NCBI GenBank assembly: GCA_001599295.1
Contig: BCGN01000001.1
Location: 1 to 64,000 of the forward strand
Direction of reading: 5' to 3'
Source of the DNA: Sporopachydermia quercuum
Taxonomy: Eukaryota > Ascomycota > Sporopachydermiomycetes > Sporopachydermiales > Sporopachydermiaceae
Length of the DNA stretch: 64,000 nt
Part shown: piece after piece, positions 22,049 to 31,217 of the stretch
How positions within the stretch are numbered: the stretch's first letter is position 1
Layout of the letters: every line of letters begins with the position of its first letter
Notes under the pieces: generated by a model
Databases searched by the model: none
What the model saw: the letters and a program-made list of their open reading frames with translations, nothing else
What the model was told of the DNA's origin: nothing
Program-made: the position numbers and the translations under genes

Positions 22049-24265
22049 ATGAAAATTAATGTCACCAAAAATGAAGCTGTTGCCCGGCAAGGAAGCTCTA
22101 AAAATTACGGAATTGTCATAGATGCTGGCTCATCAGGCTCAAGATTACAAATATATCAATGGAATGATTATGAAAGCGTGATAAATTACTTGGTTGATAA
22201 TGACGATGATGAATCCACCACAAAAGCGAAAGCTGAATCGTCAGAAAGTTTCACAAATGCTATGAAACAGAAAATGCTTACATCTGTTCCACAAATATCA
22301 CAAGAATCAAACTGGACTAAGAAAACATCACCAGGTATATCAACATATGCCGATAAGACGAACACAATATGGGATAACCATTTGAAAGATTTAATAGATT
22401 TTGCAAAGGAACATATCCCACGAGAAAGCTGGAGCTCGACACCTATTTATTTTTTTGCTACCGCTGGCGTAAGACTTTTACCACCAGAATCACAAAAAAA
22501 ACTTTTATCAACTGTTTGTAAAAATTTAGAAAACGATGGAACTTTTTTTATTGACTCCGGATCAAATTACAACCCTTTTCATACTTGTGGAGAACACGTT
22601 CAAGTAATTGATGGAGAAACAGAAGGCCTATATGGGTGGTTAGCCCTGAACTACTTGCTTGGACAGTTTAATGAGTATGATCCTGAAGCAAAAGAGCATT
22701 TATCATATGGATTCATGGATATGGGAGGAGCGTCAACACAACTAGCTTTTGCACCTAATAGAACAGAAGCTGGAAAACATGCTGACGATTTAGCAGAGAT
22801 AACGTTAAGAAGTTTCAATGGGGATACTCAGAAATGGGATGTTTTTGTTACTACATGGCTAGGTTTTGGAGCCAATGAGGCTAGAAAGCGATATATTGAA
22901 TCTTTGGTTTATTTATCATCTGTTCCAGGTGAAAATGGATTGATCCATCCTAAGGAAGTTTATGATCCTTGTTTACCCTCTGATGCTGTTCAGCACGCAG
23001 GAAGTGTTACTGTTAACGGTATCGGTAATTATGAAATGTGCTTGAGGACTATGTTTCCATTACTCTTAAAGCATTTGCCATGTAAGGATGAACCATGTTT
23101 ATTTGATGGTGTTCATGTGCCAGGGTTAGACTTTGTTCATCATAAATTTGTGGGTATCAGTGAATATTTCTACACAGCTAAAGACATCTTCAAAATGCAG
23201 GGCGTGTATGATTATTCTAAGTTCAGTGAGAAAGTACAGGATTTTTGTCAAACCCCTTGGGAAGAAATTGAGGCTGCATATGAAAATGGAGAATATCGTG
23301 ATAAAGAATCGGGTAAAGAAGTTCCTTTGAATGTTTTAAAAAATGCATGTTTCAAGTCAAGTTGGATTATAAATGTTCTTCATGAGGGATATGGAATGCC
23401 TAGGCTAGGACTAGATTCAGGATATGGAACAAGGGTATCAGCAGATAGCCCCCAGTTAGTGGATAATATAATAGCAGACATAGAGCCATTAGCAGGGCCA
23501 GTGTTTTCGAGTGCCAACTCTATCCAGGGCTCTGAACTTTCATGGGCTCTAGGCAAAATACTACTATACGCTTGTAGTCAGATTCCGATAATATCCGGAA
23601 AAAATCCGGTAGGAATTGTTCTACCATCATCTGATTCGGAATCAGAGTCTAAAGTTGATTTCAAGAAGCATGCAAGAGAAGATAACACTTCTGTTTTTGT
23701 CCTTCTAGGCCTTTTTGCTTCTTTGATATTTGTTTTCTACTTAGTGTCATTCAAATTTCATTTTGTTAAGCTATCAAATTCTTTTCATTCGTTGAGGTTA
23801 AAAACTCACACCATTCTCTCAAAATTACACAATGTTATCGTTACTATCATTAGACGACAAATATCACCAAGAGAGCCTAGATTAGCTTCAAGTGTTCAGA
23901 GAAGACGAAATTTGTTATTTGATTTAGAAAGAAGATCAGGTCCCGATTTAGAAGATGGGTTTAGTAATTATCCTCTTCGTGGAAAAGACACCAGAACGCC
24001 AATGTCATCAAGCTCTATCGATTTGGCAGATAATCCTTTTTCATTTGGCTCAGCTAAACACTCATTTAGAACAAGAAGCAATCTCGATTTAGATACCAAT
24101 AGTAATGGAAACACACTTATATCTAGCTTCGAACAACTAAAGGATGCCTCAAGTAAGCAAGGATCAAGACCTGCTTCCGCAAATGACACTGTCGTCGGTA
24201 GGGCGAGTATCAAACATAGTTTTTCGTCCGCTGTGCTGAAAGGAAAACTCACGAATGAACTATAA
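22049..24265 (+). CDS. YND1: Golgi apyrase Ynd1 (GDA1/CD39 family), 738 aa
   Basis: This is a nucleoside di-/triphosphatase of the GDA1/CD39 family. Apyrase-conserved regions are visible in order: VIDAGSSGSR (residues 24-32), FATAGVRLLP (near 140), EGLYGWLALNYLLG (near 195), and GFMDMGGASTQLAF (near 230). A single membrane segment (FVLLGLFASLIFVFYLV) lies near residue 550-568, followed by a cytosolic tail of about 170 residues rich in Ser and Arg. No N-terminal signal anchor is seen, as in S. cerevisiae Ynd1 and unlike Gda1. It would hydrolyse lumenal GDP/UDP from glycosyl transfer so that nucleotide sugar exchange continues. It is the first gene of a block syntenic with S. cerevisiae YER005W-YER008C and converges with the reductase gene, 176 bases away. 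Confidence 0.92.
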   Translation: MKINVTKNEAVARQGSSKNYGIVIDAGSSGSRLQIYQWNDYESVINYLVDNDDDESTTKAKAESSESFTNAMKQKMLTSVPQISQESNWTKKTSPGISTYADKTNTIWDNHLKDLIDFAKEHIPRESWSSTPIYFFATAGVRLLPPESQKKLLSTVCKNLENDGTFFIDSGSNYNPFHTCGEHVQVIDGETEGLYGWLALNYLLGQFNEYDPEAKEHLSYGFMDMGGASTQLAFAPNRTEAGKHADDLAEITLRSFNGDTQKWDVFVTTWLGFGANEARKRYIESLVYLSSVPGENGLIHPKEVYDPCLPSDAVQHAGSVTVNGIGNYEMCLRTMFPLLLKHLPCKDEPCLFDGVHVPGLDFVHHKFVGISEYFYTAKDIFKMQGVYDYSKFSEKVQDFCQTPWEEIEAAYENGEYRDKESGKEVPLNVLKNACFKSSWIINVLHEGYGMPRLGLDSGYGTRVSADSPQLVDNIIADIEPLAGPVFSSANSIQGSELSWALGKILLYACSQIPIISGKNPVGIVLPSSDSESESKVDFKKHAREDNTSVFVLLGLFASLIFVFYLVSFKFHFVKLSNSFHSLRLKTHTILSKLHNVIVTIIRRQISPREPRLASSVQRRRNLLFDLERRSGPDLEDGFSNYPLRGKDTRTPMSSSSIDLADNPFSFGSAKHSFRTRSNLDLDTNSNGNTLISSFEQLKDASSKQGSRPASANDTVVGRASIKHSFSSAVLKGKLTNEL

Positions 24266-24441
24266 TCAACCTGGGTTTTTTTGAAGGAAATCACAGTATA
24301 TGTAATCATAATTTCAGCAATGCTACAACTCATATTAACAACTAATTTAATCAAGCCTTTATTAAACCTATATCTATTGGTCATCCCAAAGTGATAGACT
24401 ATCTATTTACACCTTACACCAACATATCACCTCCACTTGAG

Positions 24442-26577
24442 TCACATTCCATAATATTCCTTATAATAATAAATTCCTTGTGCAGCTGACCCTTTTCCAA
24501 CTGCTCTTGTATTAGAAATATTGCTAACAAGCCTTGAAACTAAATCATTAAAAACTTCAGGTCCGCATGATATAACTGCTGACTCACCTTGTGCTTTGCT
24601 AACATTCCTATTGATTAATGCGTACATTATCTTGTTAGATGGTCTCTTGTATTTCACTTGTACAGACCTCAGGTTTGAAATAAAAGATCTTACTTCTGAT
24701 CGAGAAACTCCATAGAAATCATATCCACAACAGCATTTCCCATTCTCGTCCGGTGCTACACATTCGCACATTCCAGATGATCCCCCACAATTATTAGCCG
24801 ATGAATCGGTTATCTCAACCATACCTTCAGTATTACTAATAACAGCTTCCGGATCTTTGCGATTATCACAAATAGTTGAGACACCATTGTTCTCACAGGT
24901 GACGAAAACATTTATTTGCAAGTCGAATGGTATCCTGAACTCTTTTCTCAGTCGATCTCTATATTCCTGTAGCTCCTCTAAAGCTGCGGTGAATGGATAG
25001 AGATCAGCTATGAACTTGACTACTAAATTCAAACAAAGATTTCTGACAATTGATCCTTTACTCGTTTGCTTATTAACGCTGTTAACCATTATATCCTTAG
25101 CAATTGGAACAACAAAAGATGCTCCAGTACCACCAGAAAACAATATCACTGTATCAAATATCTTGAAATCTCTTGTAATACCATAAGGACCATCAATTAC
25201 CACGGGAATATTTGTAATAGCAGGACCTACAACAATATCTTTTTCATGCGTAGCTAATGGTTCAGCTTTCACCGAGACTTTTTTAAACAAATTCTTGGTG
25301 AAATTTCCTCTTGATGCAATATTCAGCTTGACATATCCATCCGAATTTATTGAAGCGATCGTAAAAGGATGTGGTAGCTCAAGAGGTGCTAATGTTGGGA
25401 AAGAAACGTAAACATATTGACCTGGAGCCCATGAAAAGTCCAATAGATTGTTCTTCTTATTAGTAGGAATGATAACAGTAGTGTTATTTGATGATAATGC
25501 TGATTTATTGATAGATAAAGAAGCCCTATGATAAGTAGATAATCTTCCGCCATGAAAGAATCCAATAATACCTCGGTTATAAACCATCGAAAGCACGAAT
25601 CTTAATAACCAATCAAAAAGGATCAAACCTATCGATACCATTATCATAGGATAAGAATATGTTGGTGCATGTAATACTAACAACACAAAAAAAGCACAGA
25701 ATGAAATAATATGCTGGACAACAAAGAAATTATAACTGAGATTTCTGATTGGTTGCAAAGCAGAAAATACAATCCATGCAAGAACTGAAAAGGCAGCAAT
25801 TCCACGTTTTGTTTGAGTATCTGTCTTTATTTGGTCTTTGAAAAAACCAGGAGTCTTATTCCAAAACTTGGCAACGTAGTAGAAATGAAGAGAAGCTGTT
25901 ATTAACAACACTCTAGCTGTATTTCTGTGAATAATATTTAATTTTTCTTGGGAAACTCCAATCAGCATACCAAGTAACGACCTTTTATTTGCCAATGTAA
26001 CAATTAAAGGCAATTGAGAGATAGATATCCAAGCAGCTCTGTAGTGAAGAGTTTCGAAATTATCTGCCGAGCTTGGATCAATTTGACAAAACATAAGCAA
26101 TAAAACCACAAGAATGTATACGGAAACAATTATTATAACTCCAACCGTTGGCAATCTAAATGTGACGTATCTTGATCTAGAAGATATTCTAGAAATGAGG
26201 GGAATTTTGAATGAATAACTAGGAAAAGAAAAATTTGATACTTCTCTGCCAACAGCTATAAAGAATGCAAAACATCTTGAGATGAGTGAATCTGCTTTGG
26301 ATGGTGATTTTAGTTCTTTCACCCTGCCGTTAGCTTTTTTCTGTAGATTTTCTTTCGCTATCCTCCATCGGTTGTAATTGATGGCATACTGACATAAATG
26401 TAGGATTATCAATACAGCAATATATGAGCCACATACACACCAGAGAATTCGACCAAGAAACCCCGGGCGTGGTGTTCCGTCAGAATTATAATCACCTTGG
26501 CCGTTATTCAATCCAAATATAAAACTACCTCCAGAAGAGCCTGAGCCTGAACCTTGAAATCCTGAAGGAAGAACCAT
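24442..26577 (-). CDS. Ferric/cupric reductase, FRE family, 711 aa
   Basis: This is a membrane flavocytochrome of the FRE/NOX superfamily. A first hydrophobic helix lies at residues 39-60, and the ferric-reductase core begins near 150. Heme-ligand candidates are the His in HRNTARV, SLHFYYV, VVQHIISF and LVLHAPTY. The FAD-binding motif is HPFTIASI and the NADPH-binding site starts at VILFSGGTGASFVVP. The C-terminus has the usual SCGPEVFNDLVSRL motif, written ISCGPE here. An insert shortly before the C-terminal region carries six Cys in about 21 residues (CGGSSGMCEC, then KCCCG). There is no N-terminal signal peptide of the Fre1 kind. Its divergent neighbour is a copper transporter, so cupric reduction is a likely role. 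Which FRE paralogue it matches cannot be decided by eye. Confidence 0.85.
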   Translation of the reverse strand: MVLPSGFQGSGSGSSGGSFIFGLNNGQGDYNSDGTPRPGFLGRILWCVCGSYIAVLIILHLCQYAINYNRWRIAKENLQKKANGRVKELKSPSKADSLISRCFAFFIAVGREVSNFSFPSYSFKIPLISRISSRSRYVTFRLPTVGVIIIVSVYILVVLLLMFCQIDPSSADNFETLHYRAAWISISQLPLIVTLANKRSLLGMLIGVSQEKLNIIHRNTARVLLITASLHFYYVAKFWNKTPGFFKDQIKTDTQTKRGIAAFSVLAWIVFSALQPIRNLSYNFFVVQHIISFCAFFVLLVLHAPTYSYPMIMVSIGLILFDWLLRFVLSMVYNRGIIGFFHGGRLSTYHRASLSINKSALSSNNTTVIIPTNKKNNLLDFSWAPGQYVYVSFPTLAPLELPHPFTIASINSDGYVKLNIASRGNFTKNLFKKVSVKAEPLATHEKDIVVGPAITNIPVVIDGPYGITRDFKIFDTVILFSGGTGASFVVPIAKDIMVNSVNKQTSKGSIVRNLCLNLVVKFIADLYPFTAALEELQEYRDRLRKEFRIPFDLQINVFVTCENNGVSTICDNRKDPEAVISNTEGMVEITDSSANNCGGSSGMCECVAPDENGKCCCGYDFYGVSRSEVRSFISNLRSVQVKYKRPSNKIMYALINRNVSKAQGESAVISCGPEVFNDLVSRLVSNISNTRAVGKGSAAQGIYYYKEYYGM

Positions 26578-27228
26578 GATTGATATCTCCGATTTTTAGA
26601 TAACAAATTTCTGAATTGTATCTTTATGATCAATTCTTGGTCTCGATACTAGCTATTTTAAGCTTATCACATCAATAAGGAGAAAAGTTTGTTCTTATCA
26701 ATGCTATCAACACTGAACTCTTCAACGATAGTATTTTTCCGTTAAGTGACTTTGTGATAGAGCACCTATTATGAAATTTTTGATGTATCCAGAATCGTGC
26801 TGATGAAATAAAGGTGCTGACTTTCTATTTGTTCGCACTCGACAACAAATGATTATGTTTATGTTCACTGTGAGGTTCAATTCAACTTATCAATCAGATG
26901 CTAACTATCCGTCAACAAGTCACACTTTTATATGTTCTGGGTTTTTACAGCACNTTATGTCCTCAGAAAAAAACATTCCAGCACTTCAATTACTCATTCA
27001 CCATTATCATCAACGACCAGCAATTCATCTCGCACAACAGACTGCAGAGGAAATCAAATCAGTTATAATCAGGACTGTTTCTATTCATTCTACGAAAAAC
27101 TTGGTGAAAGGCAGGAAAAGTTCCGGAATTAGGTTAAAGTTTGTTCATCTCGAAGTACAATTCTGCAAGTTTAAATTAAGTTCCACGCTAATCACTTCCT
27201 AAGCAGGAAATCATTTTTACTCATTTAA

Positions 27229-27236
27229 TTTGCTCA
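27229..27236 (+). promoter_or_regulatory. Copper-response element TTTGCTCA
   Basis: A perfect match to the S. cerevisiae Mac1 site TTTGCTC(A). It lies 652 bases upstream of the reductase ATG and 772 upstream of the copper transporter ATG. Mac1 activates CTR1, CTR3 and FRE1/FRE7 through pairs of such sites under copper shortage. The role here is inferred. Confidence 0.55.
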
Positions 27237-27515
27237 CTTAATTGACGTTACTGACGGATTTATATGCTCATCTTTCTTTGTGATGAGATAAAATGTTCTG
27301 GTTGTAGTACTTGAAGATTTGAGCTCAAAGCGTATTAGAGGTTGAGTAAAGATTGAAATAAGAAGAGATATAAAGTGTTCAATTATTTGATGCATTATTT
27401 CAGTAATCTCTAAATAAGATGTCTACTATAGAGGATGAATCAGCATGATCTACTGATCAAGATATCAATTCTCACTTGCAATAACATCAGGTCTCATCTT
27501 ACANNTAATTTTTAT

Positions 27516-27523
27516 TGAGCAAA
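27516..27523 (-). promoter_or_regulatory. Second copper-response element, inverted (TGAGCAAA)
   Basis: Reverse complement of TTTGCTCA, 279 bases from the first site, 485 bases upstream of the copper transporter ATG. Two copies in one promoter is the arrangement needed by Mac1 in S. cerevisiae. Confidence 0.55.
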
Positions 27524-28000
27524 TTTGAGCTTCCTCATTCGGAATTAAAGTAACTGCAATATTTTCCAAATAGCCAAATCTTATTTTCAGTTCTCTTCAA
27601 ACAACAAAATTGGACATCGCAAACCAACTCTATACAGGAAATCCCTATTTTCTTCTGATAAATACTCGTTGAGTAATTAATCATGGCGAATAGAGGATAT
27701 ATGACTGCAACTTGATATTTGGAAGAAGAAATTATAGGTTTTTTGTTGAGCGCAACGTATTTCATCATCATTGACGTTCCTAGTTGAAGAGTACTCAGTG
27801 ACTGGTTAAGGAAAATCAGAATAAGTCTGCTCTTTGTTTCTCTAGTGTTGATTCAACTGTGGAACAATTATCAACCGGTCTAATGTTAGATTGGAAGTAG
27901 ATATGCAAATTAGCTAGGCTTATCATTTACCTGAGAATTAAAGGAAAAAGAATCTCGCATTCAAGGCTATACATCAACAACGCATCATACATTAATTACA

Positions 28001-28654
28001 ATGTCTCATGATATGGACGACATGGATATGGGCTCGTCNTCTTCATCTTCATCCTCAATGAGTATGAGTATGTCAATGACTTTCCATAACAGTAAAACAG
28101 ATCCTTTGTGGTCAACACAATGGACACCAAGTTCATCAGGTCAGTACGCTGGCACGTGTATCTTTCTTATAATTTTCTCCATCATTTATAGAGGTCTATT
28201 AGTGTTAAGATACAGAGTAGATCAGCACACCTTAAGAAAGGCAGGGCTGGCAGATGCTTCGATTGTTTCAATAGAAAAAGAATACGACGTTCCTGTGCTC
28301 AATGACTTTGATGATGATTCAGAAAGCGAGGATCTATTTAATTATGCAGAAGATGCAGAAGATGAAAGAGCGAAACAGGATATTGTTGGTACACATAAGA
28401 AGAACGATTCTAATGAGACTGAATGTGCTGGGACCGACAAATCCTTAGGTGTAGGACATAAGAATGGTAAGTCAAGACATTCAAGACCATTTAGACTTTC
28501 TGTTGATCTACCCCATGCCACATTGCAAATGGTAAACTCTGGAGTTGGATATTTGCTTATGATTGCTGTTATGGGTGGTAATGTTGGTTACTTCATTAGT
28601 GTTTTAGGAGGAATATTATTAGGAGAGCTCATATTCGCTCGTTATGCTATTTAA
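28001..28654 (+). CDS. CTR-family copper transporter, 217 aa
   Basis: This is a high-affinity Cu(I) importer of the CTR/COPT family. The N-terminus is Met-rich (MSHDMDDMDMG, then MSMSMSM), the usual extracellular copper-binding tail. TM1 is near residues 47-67 (GTCIFLIIFSIIYRGLLVL). A long acidic loop of about 90 residues follows, in place of the short loop of animal CTR1. TM2 carries MVNSGVGYLLMIAVM, with the MxxxM-type methionines, and TM3 carries GGNVGYFISVLGGILLGE with the GxxxG packing motif. The single N in codon 13 affects the Ser run only. The reductase gene on the opposite strand shares its promoter and would supply Cu(I). Whether it is the plasma-membrane or vacuolar type cannot be read from sequence. 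Confidence 0.88.
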   Translation: MSHDMDDMDMGSXSSSSSSMSMSMSMTFHNSKTDPLWSTQWTPSSSGQYAGTCIFLIIFSIIYRGLLVLRYRVDQHTLRKAGLADASIVSIEKEYDVPVLNDFDDDSESEDLFNYAEDAEDERAKQDIVGTHKKNDSNETECAGTDKSLGVGHKNGKSRHSRPFRLSVDLPHATLQMVNSGVGYLLMIAVMGGNVGYFISVLGGILLGELIFARYAI

Positions 28655-29353
28655 AGGAAACAATGTTAGTAAATATGTGTTAAGTTTGACTTTGACTATT
28701 AGTTCGTCAGGTTATATAATGGAATGACATGGAAACAGTGATAGGGAATGAGAAATTGTATAGGTTATAGTAAACATCACGAAGAGTTGTTACAAGGATA
28801 AACAGTTAATAAATGAATTACAAATATTGAGAACAATAGGAGCTTAGTGTACTGAGTGTGATCGTTGAGATTTCCATCATAATTACAAAATGAATCAGAC
28901 AAAGGAGGTTTTCATGTATTAAAAGATACTAAAATAACTAATTCCACTACCTCCCATACCTAGTTTCATAATACAGACGACTATAAGAATCTCTTTTATT
29001 ATTAACTATAATGACTACAGATGAGATACAACACCGATTAGTTTTGTAATTGAGCAAGTAATGAATGCCGGCTATTTTTATGTATCAAATTCATGGATAC
29101 ATTACCTGCAAAATTTGGCAAGCAACAGGATACTATATAAACATCGTACTCTCCAATATGAGGTAGTTAATTAATGGAATGTACATAATTTCTATATTTC
29201 TGCATTGTACTTTACCCACTATTAGCATTTCTCACAATACNATTGCACCACTGTACTACCTATCATTGTAGAAAGATCCATATACAACCACCCATTTTCC
29301 AATTTATCAAACTCTGCCGCTTGCTTCTATCCATTAAACATCCAACCCTCAGT
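28655..29353. other. Convergent spacer, copper transporter to SUA7
   Basis: About 700 bases between two 3' ends; AT-rich, no ORF or RNA gene recognised. Confidence 0.6.
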
Positions 29354-30415
29354 CTACATTCTTGACTTCTTCTTAATTGTAGAAGTCGCCTCAGGTCTCT
29401 TATGCGTTTTGAACCAATCCTTTGGCAACTTCTCTTCTTTGACCTTTCCATGCTTTACCATATCATCAGTTAAAATCTTCTCACAGTTGTCAAATAGCAC
29501 CTTGAAACTGGTCTTGATGGTGCCATCACTGATGCCTGTACGCTCACTAATCTTTGTTAGTGACACTTGTTCATCCGAAAGCTCTGTGGCCATATAAATT
29601 GAAGTAGCAGCAATTGTAATTGGAGATCTACCAGCTAAAACACCGGTCTCAACAGACTTTTTCGCCAGTTGTTCAGCTAAATTAGAAGTTGATAGTGGAA
29701 GACCCAAATGTGAACTATATCTTCTAATTAGATCAACAGCTGCAGTATCTTCATTATGACCAGTAGTAGATCTAATATTATTCTGGTAGTATTTTCTATT
29801 AATGATTTTGAACACTTTACCAATCTCTTTTCTTGGAACGTTTGTTAATGCCCATATCTCTTGAAAAGTTCTTGCTACGTTAGATTTTCTACAGCCAATG
29901 AAGATAGCTGCTGCCATTAGACTTTCTTGAGATTTACCTCTTAATTCATTGTCATCGTAAACCAATTTATAAACATCTTTTGCTGCATCTTGCACAATCT
30001 TCGGTAGATGATACTGTTCGCACTTTTGACTTATCTTAGCATAAGCTACTTGTAGAGCATGATCTTTCTTATCCATGGCACTTCTATTCTGTGCTCTGCT
30101 TAAATCTCTACCTAATCTTGAATCGTTTTGAACAAAAGAGATAGTTGTACTTAATTGATCACCATCAAGTAAAGGATTAGAAGCNTTACCTACTCGACTG
30201 GGGTCATCACCAGCTTGGTCATCGTTTGAAAAGGTTCTCCATTCTGAACGAGTATCAATAATTCTACTTCCAAGGACTAATCCACAATTTGCGCACATCA
30301 CATCTCCTTCAGCTGTTCTTTCAATAAGTTCTGGAGGAAATATCCGGCAGTCGGGACACATTAACGTTAAACCAAGATCTGGGCCGTCTCGGATATCAGA
30401 GCTGACGCTCGCCAT
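29354..30415 (-). CDS. SUA7: Transcription initiation factor TFIIB (Sua7), 353 aa
   Basis: This is the RNA polymerase II factor that bridges TBP and the polymerase and sets the start site. The N-terminal zinc ribbon has Cys at residues 20, 23, 41 and 44 ([11 protein letters not shown] ... MCANCGLV). The B-reader/linker follows ([10 protein letters not shown], then [16 protein letters not shown]). Two cyclin folds fill the rest: [19 protein letters not shown] ... [18 protein letters not shown], and [18 protein letters not shown] ... [19 protein letters not shown]. Length is close to S. cerevisiae Sua7 (345 aa). It has no gene neighbour in common with S. cerevisiae SUA7 and lies inside the YND1-NUG1 interval, so it has moved relative to that species. 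One N falls in codon 77. Confidence 0.95.
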   Translation of the reverse strand: MASVSSDIRDGPDLGLTLMCPDCRIFPPELIERTAEGDVMCANCGLVLGSRIIDTRSEWRTFSNDDQAGDDPSRVGXASNPLLDGDQLSTTISFVQNDSRLGRDLSRAQNRSAMDKKDHALQVAYAKISQKCEQYHLPKIVQDAAKDVYKLVYDDNELRGKSQESLMAAAIFIGCRKSNVARTFQEIWALTNVPRKEIGKVFKIINRKYYQNNIRSTTGHNEDTAAVDLIRRYSSHLGLPLSTSNLAEQLAKKSVETGVLAGRSPITIAATSIYMATELSDEQVSLTKISERTGISDGTIKTSFKVLFDNCEKILTDDMVKHGKVKEEKLPKDWFKTHKRPEATSTIKKKSRM

Positions 30416-31217
30416 TTTATTGTGTTGCGTTGATGCTATGCTTTGTGATGAGTTTGGTTAGCTNTCCGAGCAGAGAGTGTGGCTAGCAAAATATGGGATT
30501 GATTCTGCTTTATGCAATGGAAGTTTGTGTGCTCAATGTGACGTAGGCCTGATGCTCAAAATGAGTTGTCCTGCCTGATGAGCAAGAATGACTGATAACT
30601 GAACTTGTCTGTGATGAGTGAATATAGAATGATAGATACGTTGTTTTTATTTGCTTTATCAAAGGAACATTTGCCTTTTAGATGATCTCTCGTTTATATC
30701 GTACATAATTATGAGTAAGGGGAAGTTCTCAAGATATTGTCCAATAAGAGGGATTGCTACAGAGCTATTATTATGATANGGCTTCAACAGTATTGAATCG
30801 AGTACTTTCAGTCACTTTGACTGTTATTATAGTTAATTTGCTAATTTCATTTTTATTGGTAGCAATTTAGCATANTATCCAATCTCTACCTGCATAGAAA
30901 TTTGCTCTATTTATTTCTGTGTCCTTCAACTCTCTTCCTTCAATCCTTCCCCAGAACAGACTCCATGGTAGCCGGGTAAGCTGGCACATTTCCTTATATC
31001 TACATATCAAAANGAGACGTGAAGTGTCTTTCTTAATAAAAATTTTTATAGTGTGAGAAAAAAATCTTTATTGTGTGGCTCTTCCTTATCAACAACTATG
31101 AGCATTGTTTACTTTAAGTAACGTGCAATATTATCTGTAAAACTATTCTTAAACTTGAAAAAAAAACACTTCGAACCNCAATAGCTGATATTTATTTGAC
31201 TACTTACAACTATCACA
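30416..31217. other. Divergent promoter SUA7 / NUG1
   Basis: 800 bases, AT-rich, with five N calls. It holds an RRPE-like site (31038-31047) on the NUG1 side. No ORF or RNA gene is seen. Confidence 0.55.
31038..31047. promoter_or_regulatory. RRPE-like element AAAAATTTTT upstream of NUG1
   Basis: The palindrome lies 171 bases before the NUG1 ATG. RRPE (AAAAATTTT) is the common ribosome-biogenesis promoter element of yeasts and NUG1 is a ribosome-biogenesis gene. In AT-rich DNA such a 10-mer can also occur by chance. Confidence 0.35.

Larger units (their letters stand above)
26578..28000. other. Shared promoter of reductase and copper transporter
   Basis: This 1.4 kb spacer separates two divergent starts. 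It contains two TTTGCTCA copper-response-type sites (listed separately) and a palindrome TTTGAGCTCAAA at 27318-27329. Short ORFs here (78 and 117 codons) resemble nothing. A double N lies at 27504-27505. Confidence 0.65.

Noticed and set aside
27535-27771. 78-codon minus frame within the copper promoter
   Set aside because: Lies in the shared regulatory spacer, has a chance-like composition and would overlap the probable promoter of both genes.
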